Source: Thalassia testudinum
Lineage: Eukaryota; Streptophyta; Magnoliopsida; Alismatales; Hydrocharitaceae
Reading direction: 5' to 3'
Assembly (NCBI GenBank): GCA_037157565.1
Contig: JAZHRO010000073.1
Coordinates: 97,752,001 to 97,816,000 of the forward strand
DNA length: 64,000 bases
In this document: positions 10,559-22,787 of the stretch, in pieces
Numbering within the stretch: position 1 is the stretch's first letter
How the letters are laid out: every line of letters begins with the position of its first letter
Made by a program: the position numbers and the translations under genes
Notes under the pieces: model-generated
Database searches by the model: none
Told to the model about the DNA's origin: nothing
The model's input: only the letters and a program-made list of their open reading frames with translations

Positions 10559-13500
10559 GCTAGGGATGAACATGGAGGAAGAGAAGGTAGGCAACATAAA
10601 GGAATTTTTAGTGAATTTAGTAATGTTGTAAGTAATATTGGTCGGTGACATTAATTGTAAACACTATTTTGTAATATTTTTTAGTTAAATGTTTAAAATG
10701 TTGTCTTTGATGCTTCATAATTTAGTAACAATTACTCTTTTCTATTCAAAATAATTTCATGTATATTTCGATTGGGTATGGCTTCATTCATTCCTAGAGC
10801 TACATAATTAGTTAACCATGGACATATTTTAGTGATTGATCATATAATCAATATGCTAAATTATTGTTCAAACCACAAGATATTATTATTATGAAAGACA
10901 AATAAAGATCGAAAACTCTGGTTTTAAATTTAATTGCTTCATCCTCTCAAAAGATATTGGCAATGCCATGTTGTTCGACTTTTGAATCATTTGAATATAA
11001 AGGATTTGTCAAATAAATAATACAAAAGAAATGTACCGCTTTGTAAATTAATGAGTTGTTTGCTATATAACTAAACCTTATATATATACATGCAAATATG
11101 CCATCAATATATACACATATATAGACATACATAATACATAAAATATAATACATGTATGTACATATACATACATACACATATATATATACACACATACAAA
11201 ATATATATTAATACACAAAATATATATGCAAGAATGGGGTAATAGTGGGGGTCTTAGGTCACCGAATGATTCGTTGACCTTTGACAAGTCGCTAAATCAT
11301 CCGGCAACCATTGGCTGGGTACGGAGATCGCTGGATGATCCAGCAACTTGTCAAAGATTCGGAGACCTTCAATCCAAAACTTGCCAAAGATTCGGGGACC
11401 TCCACTCTCTTTTGCTCCACGATCGCGAGGCAGAAGCTAAGCAAAAGGTTGCCGGTTGATCTAACGACTTTTTGCCTCTCTTTAAAATTTTTGCTATTCC
11501 TATCGATTCCTCTAAATTATCCCAGCCAGATACCTCTTTTCGTAAATCTCCCTCGAAATCACAAATGATATCTTATTCCTAAAAGGGCTGAATGACAACA
11601 TAGAACCCACTAAAGTCATAATTTCCAAAGAATGGATGGTAAGGTGTTCTTTTCACCATATACATTACAAAAATATGTTCCTTTACATTTATACATTCCT
11701 TGGAGACGACAACCCATTGATGTTTCCTTCTTTTTTCTGGACAATAGACGGGAGGATATGTAACGACTCGTGCTTGAGATTCCAAATGGCACCGATGATT
11801 AGAATACCGCAAGAAAATTTCACGTTCGATGATAACCACTGGCCCTTTAGCCATCAGTTAATCCTTATTTATTAAATCAGATGCATCCCCCTGACATCTG
11901 TCACCGAGCACCAAACACGCAAAACGCTCTCGTGATTCCCGTAACACACACACACGTCATTTAAATTAAATTTAATTAAACAAATAGGGAGCAGGGGGCA
12001 GTGGAGTGCCTCACCAGCCCTTGGCAAAAGCTTCTCCCACGGCCCTGCTAATTTAATTTCTGCCATCGCGAAATTTAATTACACGCAGAGATGTTTTGAC
12101 GGGATGGTGGGGAACACCTCCCACTGGACTTTCACGTGTGCCTTATTTTTTTAATAGCTTATTTTATGGCGCATTTATTAATTTTAGCCATTCTATTCTT
12201 TCATTATCATAAGGGGGTTTCATTATTTAATAGGAAATAAGATAAGCGGTGGTCTCGTGGGAGGGTGGTGCATATGGTCGCGAGTCTGTGGGCGGTTATA
12301 TGCGCCTACCGCTGCAACTGCACCCTATTTATGGTTTGGAGGAGAGATGTCCAGTTGTTCCACCAAAGGTCTACGCTTGGGCATAGGAATTTTAGCCAAC
12401 ATGTTTGATTTGTAGAAACCGTCCCTTTTGGCAAGGGATTTTAGAATAGTTGGCAGAAGCCTTTTGTGAAAGTTTACAAATCATTTGCAAAGATCTTTAT
12501 ATATGGGCGGTTCCTTCGAACTATTACTACAATGCTTTCTTGTGACAATTGTTAAACCACTAATGTAAGTTTCTGCATAACTGCTAGAAAAACAATGGTC
12601 AAGTCATTAATAGTGGTTGTTCGACAACCTTTGCCAAGGATTTATGGTGGTAGTTTCATAATTGCTAATATTGGCCGCTGCGTATGAAAATAATTAGGTA
12701 ACGGTAAAAGATTGTGTCATCCAACTCCAGCTCCTTATTCATCCCCCTTCGACACTCAACCTCTTCCAACTCCTCCATCCCTCTAGCAACTGCATCCAAG
12801 TTCAATTTGTCCATAATCCACCGGTGCTTCCTTCTTCTCAAGTCATTACTCCTCTTGAGGTAACTCTTGTTATGACATGGAGTCTAATTTTTAGCCTATT
12901 TCCAGATTAAATGTATTAAGAAAAACATATCGATACTTGTCAAGCGCAAATCGAGTCAATATAACTTGAAAACAAGAAAGCGTAGGTTCTGGTTAAACCT
13001 AGTCAACCCTCAAAAACATTTGCTTGAAATGTGTTATATATGATATCATTAGATTTTTTTTGTTGCAAGTTTTACAACACGACTAATTTTGCAAAAATTT
13101 CACTTTTGTAACAAAAGTTATGCATGAAACACGTTATATGGGGATGTAGGCTCACATGAACGGGATCCAAGGGTATTTTGTCAAATTTCGGGCAACCAAA
13201 ATGTTAAATTGGGTTTAGAAGTCTATAAAAGGGTTCAATGAGGTCATTTGGCCATCATTAGGTCTTCCAAGTTGCACATATCCTAAGGAGAGGACGAGAT
13301 AAGAGAAAAGGCGAAAGGAAGAGAGAGGCGAGAAAAGGGCATCGGTGTGCCAAACTAAACGTGGGTATGTACAAGGTAAGTGCGGGTGCACGCAGGCTGC
13401 ATGCATGGGGGGCACAAGGCAACGACAAGGGCATAGGCACAGCAGATGAAGAGCAAAAGCATACTATGCATGCACGTGAGAACAACATAGTGGTAGGGAG

Positions 13501-14859
13501 ACACACGCAGTGCACGTTTGCACAAGGAGGGGCAACACCCTCATATGATCGTGTGCACATTAGTAGGCAACCCATATTGAACTGCTAGTGATCCATCTGA
13601 GGCGCACGACCTCGAATCAAATGCCAACACGTGGTGGTCAGGTGGCATGGGTGGCCGATTCACACGAACCAGTTCAGACTGGTTTGGTTGAGAACCACTC
13701 TCACTTCTTTTAACTGGTTCGAGATCTTCCAGACCTTGGAATTTGCTAAATAAGGTACTATTAGAATTGTATTTTGATGAGCTACACTCTAGTGTCTTTC
13801 AAGATTATTTTTGAACTCTACTTTTTACAATAAAACTTGAAATAGCATCTCATTGATTTAGTTGACCTTATGGCTTATCATCTTGACTCAACGTCTCAAC
13901 CATAGAGTGTGCATGAGGTTCAAGGAGTAGTAGGTAGTCTTAAAAACCTCCGACTTGATCCCTTGATGTCATCGTGACCCCCAGACGACCCTAGGTTGAG
14001 TAACCGTCCTTTCTTTTTATGTCATTGATGATTAAATGAAATGAATCATGTTTAGTCATATACCTTACCTCATTGCACACACACTTTCTCTTGTTTAGTA
14101 TAGGAGTCCTACCTTGAATATTGTTGTCCACAATTGAGTACTAGAATAATGAATTAGATGCTTGAGATTGCTCGATAAAAGTTATAGCTTGACAAACTGG
14201 TTAAATATGTTTAATCTAATGAACTAATGAATATAAATCCATGTTTATAAAATTCTAAATTGTGAAGTTATTACTTGTTTAGCATGCTGAACCAGATAAA
14301 CATTATCATGAAATAATTAGCTTGGTGATGTTTATTGTATTCAGAAATATTGTAAAATTTATTCGAAGTTTAAGATGTTCGAAATAAATGAAAGAGATAA
14401 GGAACATCTGCTATATTTTATAGCATAGAGAATGAGTTGAAATGATGGATAGATAGCTAGATGATAAACATGGAAACTCATGAGATTAGTTAAACAGTTA
14501 GTCTCGTGTCCGGTATCAACGAATGGTCGACTATATCATATTTGGAGGCTGAGACTAATTTAAGGAGTGGTCTAGCCTCTCTGCAACTCTTTTGTTAGGT
14601 TGTTTATCCAACCAGGTGGCTAGGTGCTATTGGATACATGTTTTTTGATGTGAGAGGCTTGGTATCATTTTTCTCTCCATACCCTATATATAATGGAGAT
14701 GACTAACTATATGCCAACGAAGAGTAGCACCTTGCATGCATAACACACGAGCTTGTAGTCACTACTTCACCTAGGATGTTAATGTGCATACATCTAATTG
14801 ACCTAAAATGCTTATTTGTGCATGTTTTTAGTGTCATAGAAGCATTTATCATTATAAAT
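10559..14859. other. Gene-poor AT-rich stretch
   Basis: No gene recognised in 4.3 kb. It contains a TATA/CATA microsatellite (11073-11225), a small repeat-containing frame (11226-11459), and a promoter-like TATAAAA at 13224-13230 followed by a purine-rich leader and a polyadenylation-like AATAAA near 13831. A second TATATATAA lies near 14684. The last two suggest worn solo LTRs, but I could not find matching termini or TSDs. Confidence 0.4.
11073..11225. repeat. TA/CATA microsatellite
   Basis: About 150 bp of alternating TATATA, CATACA and TACATA units. Reading frames through it on the minus strand (YIYVYVCI type) are artefacts of the repeat. Confidence 0.85.
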
Positions 14860-14870
14860 ATTGCATAACA
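14860..14870 (+). repeat. Left TSD of the LINE (ATTGCATAACA)
   Basis: An 11-bp direct repeat. The second copy is at 61226-61236, directly after the A-rich tail of the LINE. A long TSD plus an A-tail is the signature of target-primed reverse transcription. Confidence 0.85.
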
Positions 14871-14885
14871 AGCCATTTCCATTTC

Positions 14886-17428
14886 TCGAAGTAAAATCAA
14901 CCTAGCAGTTGGAAATGGAAATGGCTTGATGTCAAAGCTAGACAGATTATTTGGAAATGTTGAACTGATGGAGAATTTCCAATTATCTTCTATTGCTGGT
15001 CTTCAACGACCCTTCTCAGACCATACCCCCTTGGTTTGGGATAGTGGTGAGAGTGCACAAGTTTAGACGCTCAGGGCTTAAAGAATTGGGTTTTCATGAA
15101 ATGTTTCAAGCATGGTGGCAAGCTCAGCAGGTAGAGGGTACTGCTACTGTTAGATTGGCCTCAAAGCTTGCATCTATGCAGATAATGCTAAAGGAATATG
15201 GGACTGCTGTAGCAACCTTGAGAGAGCAAAAATGTCATGAAGCCCTTTTGGAAGTGCAGCGGTTGGATGCTAAGGAGGCGATTTCACCATTGTCTGATCA
15301 TGAATTGGAGGTAAGGAAAAATTGGCAGGAGGTGATAGCGAAGGAGGACTTGAAGAGGGAAATGGATTAGCGAGAATGTTCTAGACAATTATGGCTTAAA
15401 AAGGGGGATGCTAACACTAAATACTTTCATTTAGTAGCTAGTTCACACAGAAGACACAACTTTGTTTCATCTATTGTTGTGGGTGATCAGAGAACTTCCT
15501 ATCTACAAGAAATTCGTGCTGCAGCTATCAGATATTTCAAGGAATCTTCTTCGGCAGTAGGTAGGGGAGATTGGAGAATGGCAGGATCTATTTTTCCTCG
15601 AATTTCTGATGATCAAGCAGGAAATCTGGTGGTCCCTATTTCTGAAAAAGAAGTGTTGGATGTTATAAGTGATCTGAACAATGACGGTTCGCCGAGTCCA
15701 GATGGAGTTCAAGTCTTTTTCTATAAAGTGTTTTGGAATATATTAAGAGAGGAGGTGATGGAGGTAATTCGGGAGTTCGAAAGGGGCAACTGCAGTTTCG
15801 ATAAGATAAACCGATCGTATCTCTTTCTGCTTCCAAAGAAACAAGGAGTGGATAGTTTCTCGGACTTTAGGCCCATTGCACTCTCAAATTCTATATATTT
15901 GATAGTGAGTAAAGTTTTGGCTAATAGACTTTGAAGTGTTCTACAATATCAGATTCTCCCTGTTCAATCTGCTTTTCTGCCCAACAGATCGCTGCAAGAG
16001 TCTTTCATCATTGCTCAAGAAATGGTGATGGGATGGCACCAAAGAAAGTGTAAGGCTTTTCTTTGGAAAGTAGTTTTCCGAAAGGCTTATGATTCGATGT
16101 CACAGCCTTATCTATGGGAAGTTTTCAAGAGGAGAGGTTTTCCATCTATATGGCTGCAATGAGTGAAAAGATGCATCACCACTGCCTCCTTTTCTCCTTT
16201 GGTCAATGTTAGACCATGTGGGGTGTGGATTCAACCGCAATGTTGGGTTAGGCAAGGGTGCTCTCTTGCTCCATTTGTCTTTAACCTTGCGGTTGACACT
16301 TTAGCAAGATATGCATGTCGATTGTCAGAGGTTGGTATGATTAGAGGCTATTCCATCTCTAATAGGAATGCCATGGCTCTGATACTACAATATGCCGATG
16401 ACATCGTATTTTTTGTTGAGGGGAAAGAGCAAGAAGCACAAGCATTGTTGCATATGGTCAAGATCTTTGGAGAGATATCCGATCTGAAATTGAATGGGGA
16501 TAAGTCCTCATTGGTGTGTTTTGGACTAACTAGTGGAGGGCAAATCACCATATCCTCTCTATTGGGTACGCCCTTGGTTACACTTCCGATAAAATACTTG
16601 GGTCAACCTTTGAAGTGCACTAAATTGAAGAAAATTGATTGGAATGTTTTGTTCGGCAAAATTTCCGTCAAATTGGAAGGTTGGAGTAGCCAATACCTAT
16701 CCAAGGGAGGTAGGCTTATTCTCTTGAATTTTGTGATTACCTCTATCCCCGTCTTCTTTTTTTCTCTGTTCAAAGCACCTAAATCTATTTGGAAGCGCAT
16801 TGATGTGATGCAAAAGCAGTTCTTTTGGAAGGGATCGAGGTTTGAAGGGAGGTTTTTGTAGCCCCTAAAGTGGGATCACTTGTGTATGCCAAAAAAGCAT
16901 GGTGGAATGGGAATAAAATCTCTTAAAGGGTTTAATGATGCTTTGCTTCTTAAGTGGGCCATCAGATTATTTAATGGTGACAGTAAGAACTAGGTAGCTA
17001 GTATTGAGGATAACTATGGTAGTTCTCAAAGTTCATTGAACAGACTCAATCCAATTAAACTATCATTGTTTTGGGCATCTGTGGTGCAGGCAATGAAGTG
17101 CAATTGGCAGATGTTCCAACCGGTTCTTGGTGATGGTAGCGCCTTCAAATTTTGGCAAGAGAAGTGGTCAACGCTAGGACTACTAAAAGATGCTTATCCA
17201 AGAGTGTATGCAGCTGCTAGAAACAAGTGGGATCCGGTTAACAGATATTGGTCTGATTTGGAGGAGTCTTGGCAGATTGATGGGGTGGAATCAAACAGAG
17301 GAGGCACCAGAATTCAGGATGAGAAGACAAGGCTGCAGTAGGACCTGATGGCCTTCAGGTTGGTGGTTGGAATAAAGGACCATTATCGGTGGGAAGGGAT
17401 CATTATCCCAACTCAAGCATATGACAAG
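14886..17428 (+). pseudogene. LINE ORF2: endonuclease end and reverse transcriptase (5' part)
   Basis: Begins in the C-terminus of the apurinic-type endonuclease (GNVELMENFQLSS, then the catalytic-site motif SDHTPLVWD near 15000). A frameshift follows at about 15050. A single frame then runs to 17428 with several stops (15368, 15932, 16162, 16859, 16993 and 17339). RT landmarks in order: DGVQVFFYK (finger), DFRPIALSN near 15870, GCSLAPFVFNLAVD near 16260, and the catalytic YADD near 16390, followed by LNGDKSSLVCFG, IKYLGQPL and GGRLILLN. These are the standard plant L1 RT blocks. The active-site Asp pair is intact, but the stops kill the protein. The 3' remainder is at 60691-61137. Confidence 0.9.
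17424..17428 (+). repeat. Left TSD of element B (ACAAG)
   Basis: ACAAG directly before the LTR. The identical copy after the other LTR is at 60686-60690. The LINE sequence continues across the pair. Confidence 0.9.
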
Positions 17429-20113
17429 TGTTTTGAAATGCTGGATCGTGTTTTAAAAGTATTGCGTTGTAATACAACCGAAATAGCGTTCAAAACAGAT
17501 ATAATTTTATTACTCAAAAGAATTTCTAAGGTCGAACACAGGGAGCAAATTTGTATTTAGGAATCAAGATCACAATTTAAACTGAAAGAAATTGCAATAG
17601 TAGCAGTGTCAGAGTGAAAAAATATGGGAGTAAAATGGTGATGTAGATCACCAAATACTCCTACAATATCACCAAATGATTCAATATCTAAAGATGCAAT
17701 GAGGCTAAAATCTGTCATCTTATCCTTTGATCAGATGACTTAAAGTGTCTGATCTGCCTTTACTTCTTTTGCTTTGCTTCTGCTCTTCCTCTTCTTTCTC
17801 TTTGCCTTTATCTTCTCTTTCCTTTTTGTTCTTCTTTGGCTTCTGTCTTCCTTGGCCTTCACGATCTTTCTCTTCCTCTTCTTATTTTTGCCTTTTCCTT
17901 CCTTCTTCCTTAGCTTCTTCCTTCACTACCTTTCTCTGCCTTTGCTTCTCTTTCTCTTCAGCTTTCGCCTGTAGCAAGACCTACCCCTACCCGCGTGCAG
18001 CACTCCTCTCTTTCTCTCTTAGGTTCTGCTCTCCCAGAGCCACACAGACAATCGAGTTATTGGGTCGAGTGCATACCGAGGACCAGGCCCACCAGCGTGC
18101 GATGGTGGGTGAGGAGTGCAGTCGGGTTGGGTCAGGCTAGGTCCGCAGGGCATGAGCACGGACTAGATCTGGTCGGGTGAGAGGGACCTCACCCTATGGA
18201 TCTGAGGCGAACAGCTACAGGCACAAAAATCAACTTATGTGGGTGCGCGGCCTCAGGACTTTCCGAGGTGGGACTATCTGCGCACCCTTCTTCTCGCGTG
18301 CCTGCAGCAAAGGTGGTCGTCCAATTGCAATAGCTGCTATAGCCTTTGACTAGAATTGAGAGCCTGGATTCCTGTGCGAGAGTCTTTCGCGTGGCCTGGG
18401 ACAGGAACTTGGAGCTGGCAAGGCCTGGAGTGACCTCAAGCTTGCTTTAAGCTCCACAATAATGGTGATGGGTGCCCGAACCTAAAATCACTAGCATAGC
18501 CTTACGGCCTCGTCAGAGTGCTCAGAGAGCATCACCGAAGCACGGCGAAGATGCTGGGGTGGTTGGCGTGGCATGGGGACGTCTATGCGTGCGTGCCTAG
18601 GGCACACTGTGTGCGAAGGTGTGGGTGTGTTCGGGGGTGCATTTGGGTGAGTGGCACGGTGTGTGAAGTGGGGGAAAAGGATCAGTGGAGCGAGGGAAAG
18701 CTTATGGGCTTGTCGGCGAGGAGTCGGATGGCCTGTGGTGGTGGAGCGGCCTCACCAGAGGTGGTGGCCGGAGATGAAGGAGATGAGGGTGATGGAGGTT
18801 GACAGTGGTCAGTTTAGAAAAATAAAGAGTGGAGAAGAAGGTAGAGGGAAAAGGGAGCTTATCTGGGAGGTGAAGAGACGACGGGGTCAAGTAGAGGTGT
18901 TGGGTCTGGTATGGTCGACGCCGGAGATGAAGAGTGGCTTCGGTGACTGGAGATCTGTGAGGATGAAGAGAGGGAGATGCCTGCAAGTATGGCGAGGCGT
19001 GGACGAAGTCATGGAAGAGGAATCCATTGCAAGTAATGCGGTCGGATGACGAGGAGGAGTAAAGGAGGTTGCCAAACATCGAGGAACCTACAGCCATGAG
19101 GAGAAGAGAGGAATCAGGGGTGTTCACGGCCAAATTTAAGTGTAGAGGAGTCGAGGCGATCTGGGCTTCTTTAAATAGAGCCTTGAAGGTCGGTTAGGGC
19201 TTAGGAAGCAAGCTTCCCAAGCAAGGAGAGCTCGTCGGAGAAGGAATCTGTTAGGATACCCATGTCTCTCATGTGTTCGCATGAGAGATTGGGAAGAAAC
19301 CAGGGATCAAATGAGGGTTCAGACGAGAGAGAATTTCTCAGAGGATCTCCCTTCCAATTTTGGACGAGATCCTCGAAGCAATCAGGGAGAACTCTCCTTC
19401 TAAAGCTTGCCAAAGTAGGATTCCTCTGCTATAATGGTAGAGGGACCTAATTGCAAAAATGATGAAGCTAGGGGGCCTTTTGTAAATATTTTTGAAAGAT
19501 AAGGGTACAAATGTAATTAGACTGAAACTTTTTGCAAACTAGGTTAACGCAAACTCAACTTGGGTCCAAATTTTGGTACAAACCTAATTTTGACCTAAGG
19601 AATCCAATGGTGAAGTTGGATTTTGGGTTTGACCACGTTTGACTGGGAAATTTATGTAAAAACCTAATTTAGGGTAAATATCTGTCTGAGACCCTATTCT
19701 AGGTCAAGATGGGTTCCGATGGCCAAATTGAAAATTATAAACCCTAGAGAGTATTTTTATATTATTTTTAGAGGATTTAAGTGAATTTTATGCTGACCAG
19801 AACCTTGGTTAATCAAGTAGGTCTGTTTTAGAGTTTGAAGAAGTCATTTAATTCACAGAACTCACACAAACCCTTTTCTATCTGATCGAACCAACTTATT
19901 ATCTTATTAAGACCCATTGAACTTTATTTAGCCCTTGAGAAAATCCGTTGTTGTACTGCATTGGTAAAATTACAATTTTACCCCTAATTTCCTATTTTTT
20001 CTCTCAAAAAGGTTGTGTAGTGAATTATGACCTTCAGTTGGTTATGTAAGAGCATTTATTCTCTTCAGTGGTTCAAAATGAGCTAGTTAAGGTTCATGAT
20101 GGTGTTCCCATCA
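17429..20113 (-). repeat. 3' LTR of element B
   Basis: 2685 bp, TGTTTTGAAATG...CCCATCA on the plus strand. Read on the minus strand it starts TGATGGGAACACCATCATGA and carries TATTTAAA (19170-19177), a short hairpin at 19265-19288, a long GA-rich tract (plus-strand pyrimidines at 17757-17960), and a U5 with CTCCCTGTGTTCGACC. The same family forms the LTRs of element A. Confidence 0.92.
19170..19177 (-). promoter_or_regulatory. TATA box in the B 3' LTR
   Basis: TATTTAAA on the minus strand. In the B 5' LTR the same place (59762-59769) reads TGTTTAAG, so the copy that would drive the element has lost its TATA. In element A's 3' LTR the equivalent is TATAAAA. Confidence 0.5.
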
Positions 20114-20125
20114 TAACCCCATGCC
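20114..20125 (-). promoter_or_regulatory. Polypurine tract of element B
   Basis: GGCATGGGGTTA on the minus strand, abutting the 3' LTR. Element A has GGAATGGGGGTA and element C GCATGGGGGTG in the same position. Confidence 0.75.
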
Positions 20126-21715
20126 TAGCTTTTTCTAGTCTCTTAGCAAAATTTTAAGGTTTTAACTTTGATTCTAGACCATGTAATCTTTTTTATGCTT
20201 AAAATTGTGATGTGTGCTTTTTTCTATAGATTAGGCCAGAATGCCGATAGTAAGCTTAGAGGTACTCAAGTACCAACCAAGATCCGTACTTGACCAGCTC
20301 TACCCTCAGTCTGTCACGAAGGTTTTTAAGGCCCACAGGAACTATCCTAAGGTTCGTTAGACTCCGCGGTTAAAGCACCCGTGCCTGTAACATATTTTAG
20401 CCTTGGTTCAATTTGCAATGCATTTTTGTAAGAGAGAGACAGAGGAATTTTCTTTATTTGGTGAGTTTTCTCTCTCTTTTCTTTTTATTTCTAACTTTGG
20501 ATTGGCTTCACAACACGATCTATATTGGATTCTTACTCCCCATCCTCAATCTTCGAAGGGTCCCTAGCAATCGATGCTTCGGGATAGCACCGCCCATGGC
20601 AACCCCTAAAACCCTGGCTTTCGAGATTTTGAGATAATCTCTCCCATGGCGTTCTATAGCTAAATCCAGACCCTGGCAATCGACATTTCAGGATAATGCT
20701 GCCCATGGCATCTGAACCAGCATAGGGTGCTTACATGCCCCAGTAGGATATGTAAATATCTTAGGAGACAAGCACCAAGGAGATGATATGTTATTGTGCA
20801 TCTTCGAGGAGAATTTCTCGCCTCTCCGTGCCAAGAACTCATCCAAATCAACTTGTGTTGATCGGCTGCTCCTAATCCAGGTGACTTTTTCAGAATGATT
20901 TAAATGCATTTGCGTGATTTTGATACTTATGCACACTGAACCAGACTGTGTGTGGATTGGGGTGCTTAGGTTATCGAGTCCTGCAAACTAGAGGCTAGTT
21001 AACGAGGTCAAATACTCACTAAGCCTTAGACCTAATACTTAAGCTTCACATTTTCCCCAACCCCTTAAGGACTATTCAGATCTTAGCAGATACTTGAAGT
21101 TTTAAGCCTAGGAGTATAGCCCAAGAGGCCTAAAATCAGCATTCCTGCTAATCCCTTCTGTGTTTCATTAGCACTTTTTTCCTTTCATTTTCTTTTTCTT
21201 GATATGGCCTGGAACTCAATTAATTCCTTAATTTCTTACTAATGACTATCTCTTTCCTTTTTCTTTTTAACTTGTGCTCTTTTTTGACATTTTTTACTTT
21301 TCTCCTATTTTTCTCCTCAAAATTGATATGCGCTCAAAATTTTTCTCTCCTCAATTTTTTGTTCTTTTTTAGGAATTGTTTCATTTTTTTGGTATTTTTG
21401 TGATATGTGATTTTTTTTATGAAACCTTTTCTTGTGAGATGATTTTCATGGTGTTTTGCACTTTCATACCCCCCCATGGCTACGATTTGCAATGTCCCCA
21501 TTATGAATTAGGTCGGTTCAAGTTCATCTTAGATCATTCATTAGAATAGGTTTTGGGTGAGCGAACGGGTTGAGGTGACTGTTGCGGACAATTTCAAGCT
21601 CGGGTACGGGTACTTGAGGTGGGGTCGGCTGTTCTAATGGATAAACCCTAAAGTGCAATATGAATTCAACATAGGATGTGTGAAGAAAGGTTTCGGGTTT
21701 TTCAAAAGTGACGGG
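20126..21715 (-). other. 3' untranslated region of element B
   Basis: About 1.6 kb between the integrase end and the polypurine tract, without a credible gene. It includes a second G-run block (minus strand GCCATGGGGGGGTA at 21468-21480) preceded by GGGGACATTGCAAA, which is conserved in A and C. It also includes poly-T runs (21170-21440), and a region that aligns with 50250-51250 of element A. No envelope-like frame was seen. Confidence 0.6.
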
Positions 21716-22787
21716 TTGCCTCCCATTGAGTGCTGAGTTTTACGCCACCAACTAGGCACAATGAGCTCAGGGAGAATGGAGGGTAAAGGATGTCTCAGCC
21801 AAATTTGTATCAGTAAGGTCCATGAACGGTTTGAGTCTCTGACCGTTCACAATGAAAGGTTCTGAATCATGGCTGAGTTGACTGATCTTGATGGCTCCAT
21901 TTCGAAAGATTCATTGGACGAGGTAAGGTCTGATCCATTTTGATCTGAGTTTTCCTGGGAATAGTTTGAGCTTGGCATCAAAGAGTAGGACTTTTTGACC
22001 AGGGTAGAAGATCTTTCTGGATATGTACTTGTCATGAAAGGCATTAACCCACTTTTTGTAAATTCACAAGTTCTCATACGCATCATGGTGTAATTCATCG
22101 ATCTTGCTCATTTGAAGCTTTTTGTGGGTTCCTACCTTAGAAAGATCTAGGTTGCAGGTCTGTACTGCCCAATAGGGTTTGTGCTCCAATTTGACGGGGA
22201 GGTGACATGCCTTCCCGTACGCTAATATGAAGGGAGACATACCTAATTAGGTTTTGTGGGAGGTCCTATAGGCCCACAAAGCTTTCGGAAGTTGGGATGA
22301 CCAGTCTTTCTTGTCAGGTCGAACACTAACCTGGAGGATTTTCTTGATCTCCCGATTTGGTAGCTCAGCTAGACGATTAGTTTGGGGGTGATAAGGAGTA
22401 GAGATTCGGTGTGACATCCCGTATTTGGTCATCAGTGACCTGAACTGAGCATTAGTGAAATGGGTCCCTCCATCAGAGATTATAGCATGTGGAATCCCGA
22501 ATCGCGAAAAGATGTTCTGATGAATGAATTTGACAACCACCTTATGATCATTGGTTCAGGTCGGAATGGCTTCGATCCATTTGGACACGTAGTCAACAAC
22601 GAGTAGAATGTACTTGAAGCCGTCCGAAACAGGAAAGGGTCCCATAAAATGAATCCCCCAGACGTCGAAGATTTTGCATACGAGAATCGGTTGTAAGGGC
22701 ATCATATCACGATGGCTCATGCTGCTTAAGGTCTGACAATGAGTGCATGCCCTACAGTGATTGTATGTGTCTTTGAAAATCGTGGGC
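21716..22787 (-). pseudogene. Element B integrase: catalytic core and C-terminus
   Basis: This is the downstream part of B pol after the insertion of element C. It begins with the second half of the H2C2 zinc finger (CRACTHCQ). The DDE core follows: [10 protein letters not shown], where the first catalytic Asp is His; then IISDGGTHF with the second Asp; then HPQTNRLAELPNREIK with the Glu. A stop follows the first block (IEAIPT) and another lies near 22247. The C-terminal part (WAYRTSHKT; in another frame KVLLFDAKLKLFPGKL and NGQRLK) is frameshifted. Integrase inserts the cDNA into the genome. This copy is inactive from the Asp-to-His change alone. Confidence 0.88.
22783..22787 (+). repeat. 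Left TSD of element C (TGGGC)
   Basis: TGGGC directly before the LTR. The identical copy is at 33322-33326. The B integrase reading continues across the pair. Confidence 0.92.

Noticed and set aside
10947..11287. Tyr/Ile/Val repeat frames on the minus strand
   Set aside because: Microsatellite translation.
13224..14030. Solo LTR with TATA at 13224 and AATAAA near 13831
   Set aside because: I could not find TG...CA termini with a TSD, so I left it as promoter-like only.
17745..18140. Leu/Phe/Ser-rich 'membrane protein' frame (also 58318-58706 and, on the minus strand, 39685-39995)
   Set aside because: It is a translation of the pyrimidine strand of the GA-rich LTR tract and recurs in each LTR copy in different frames.
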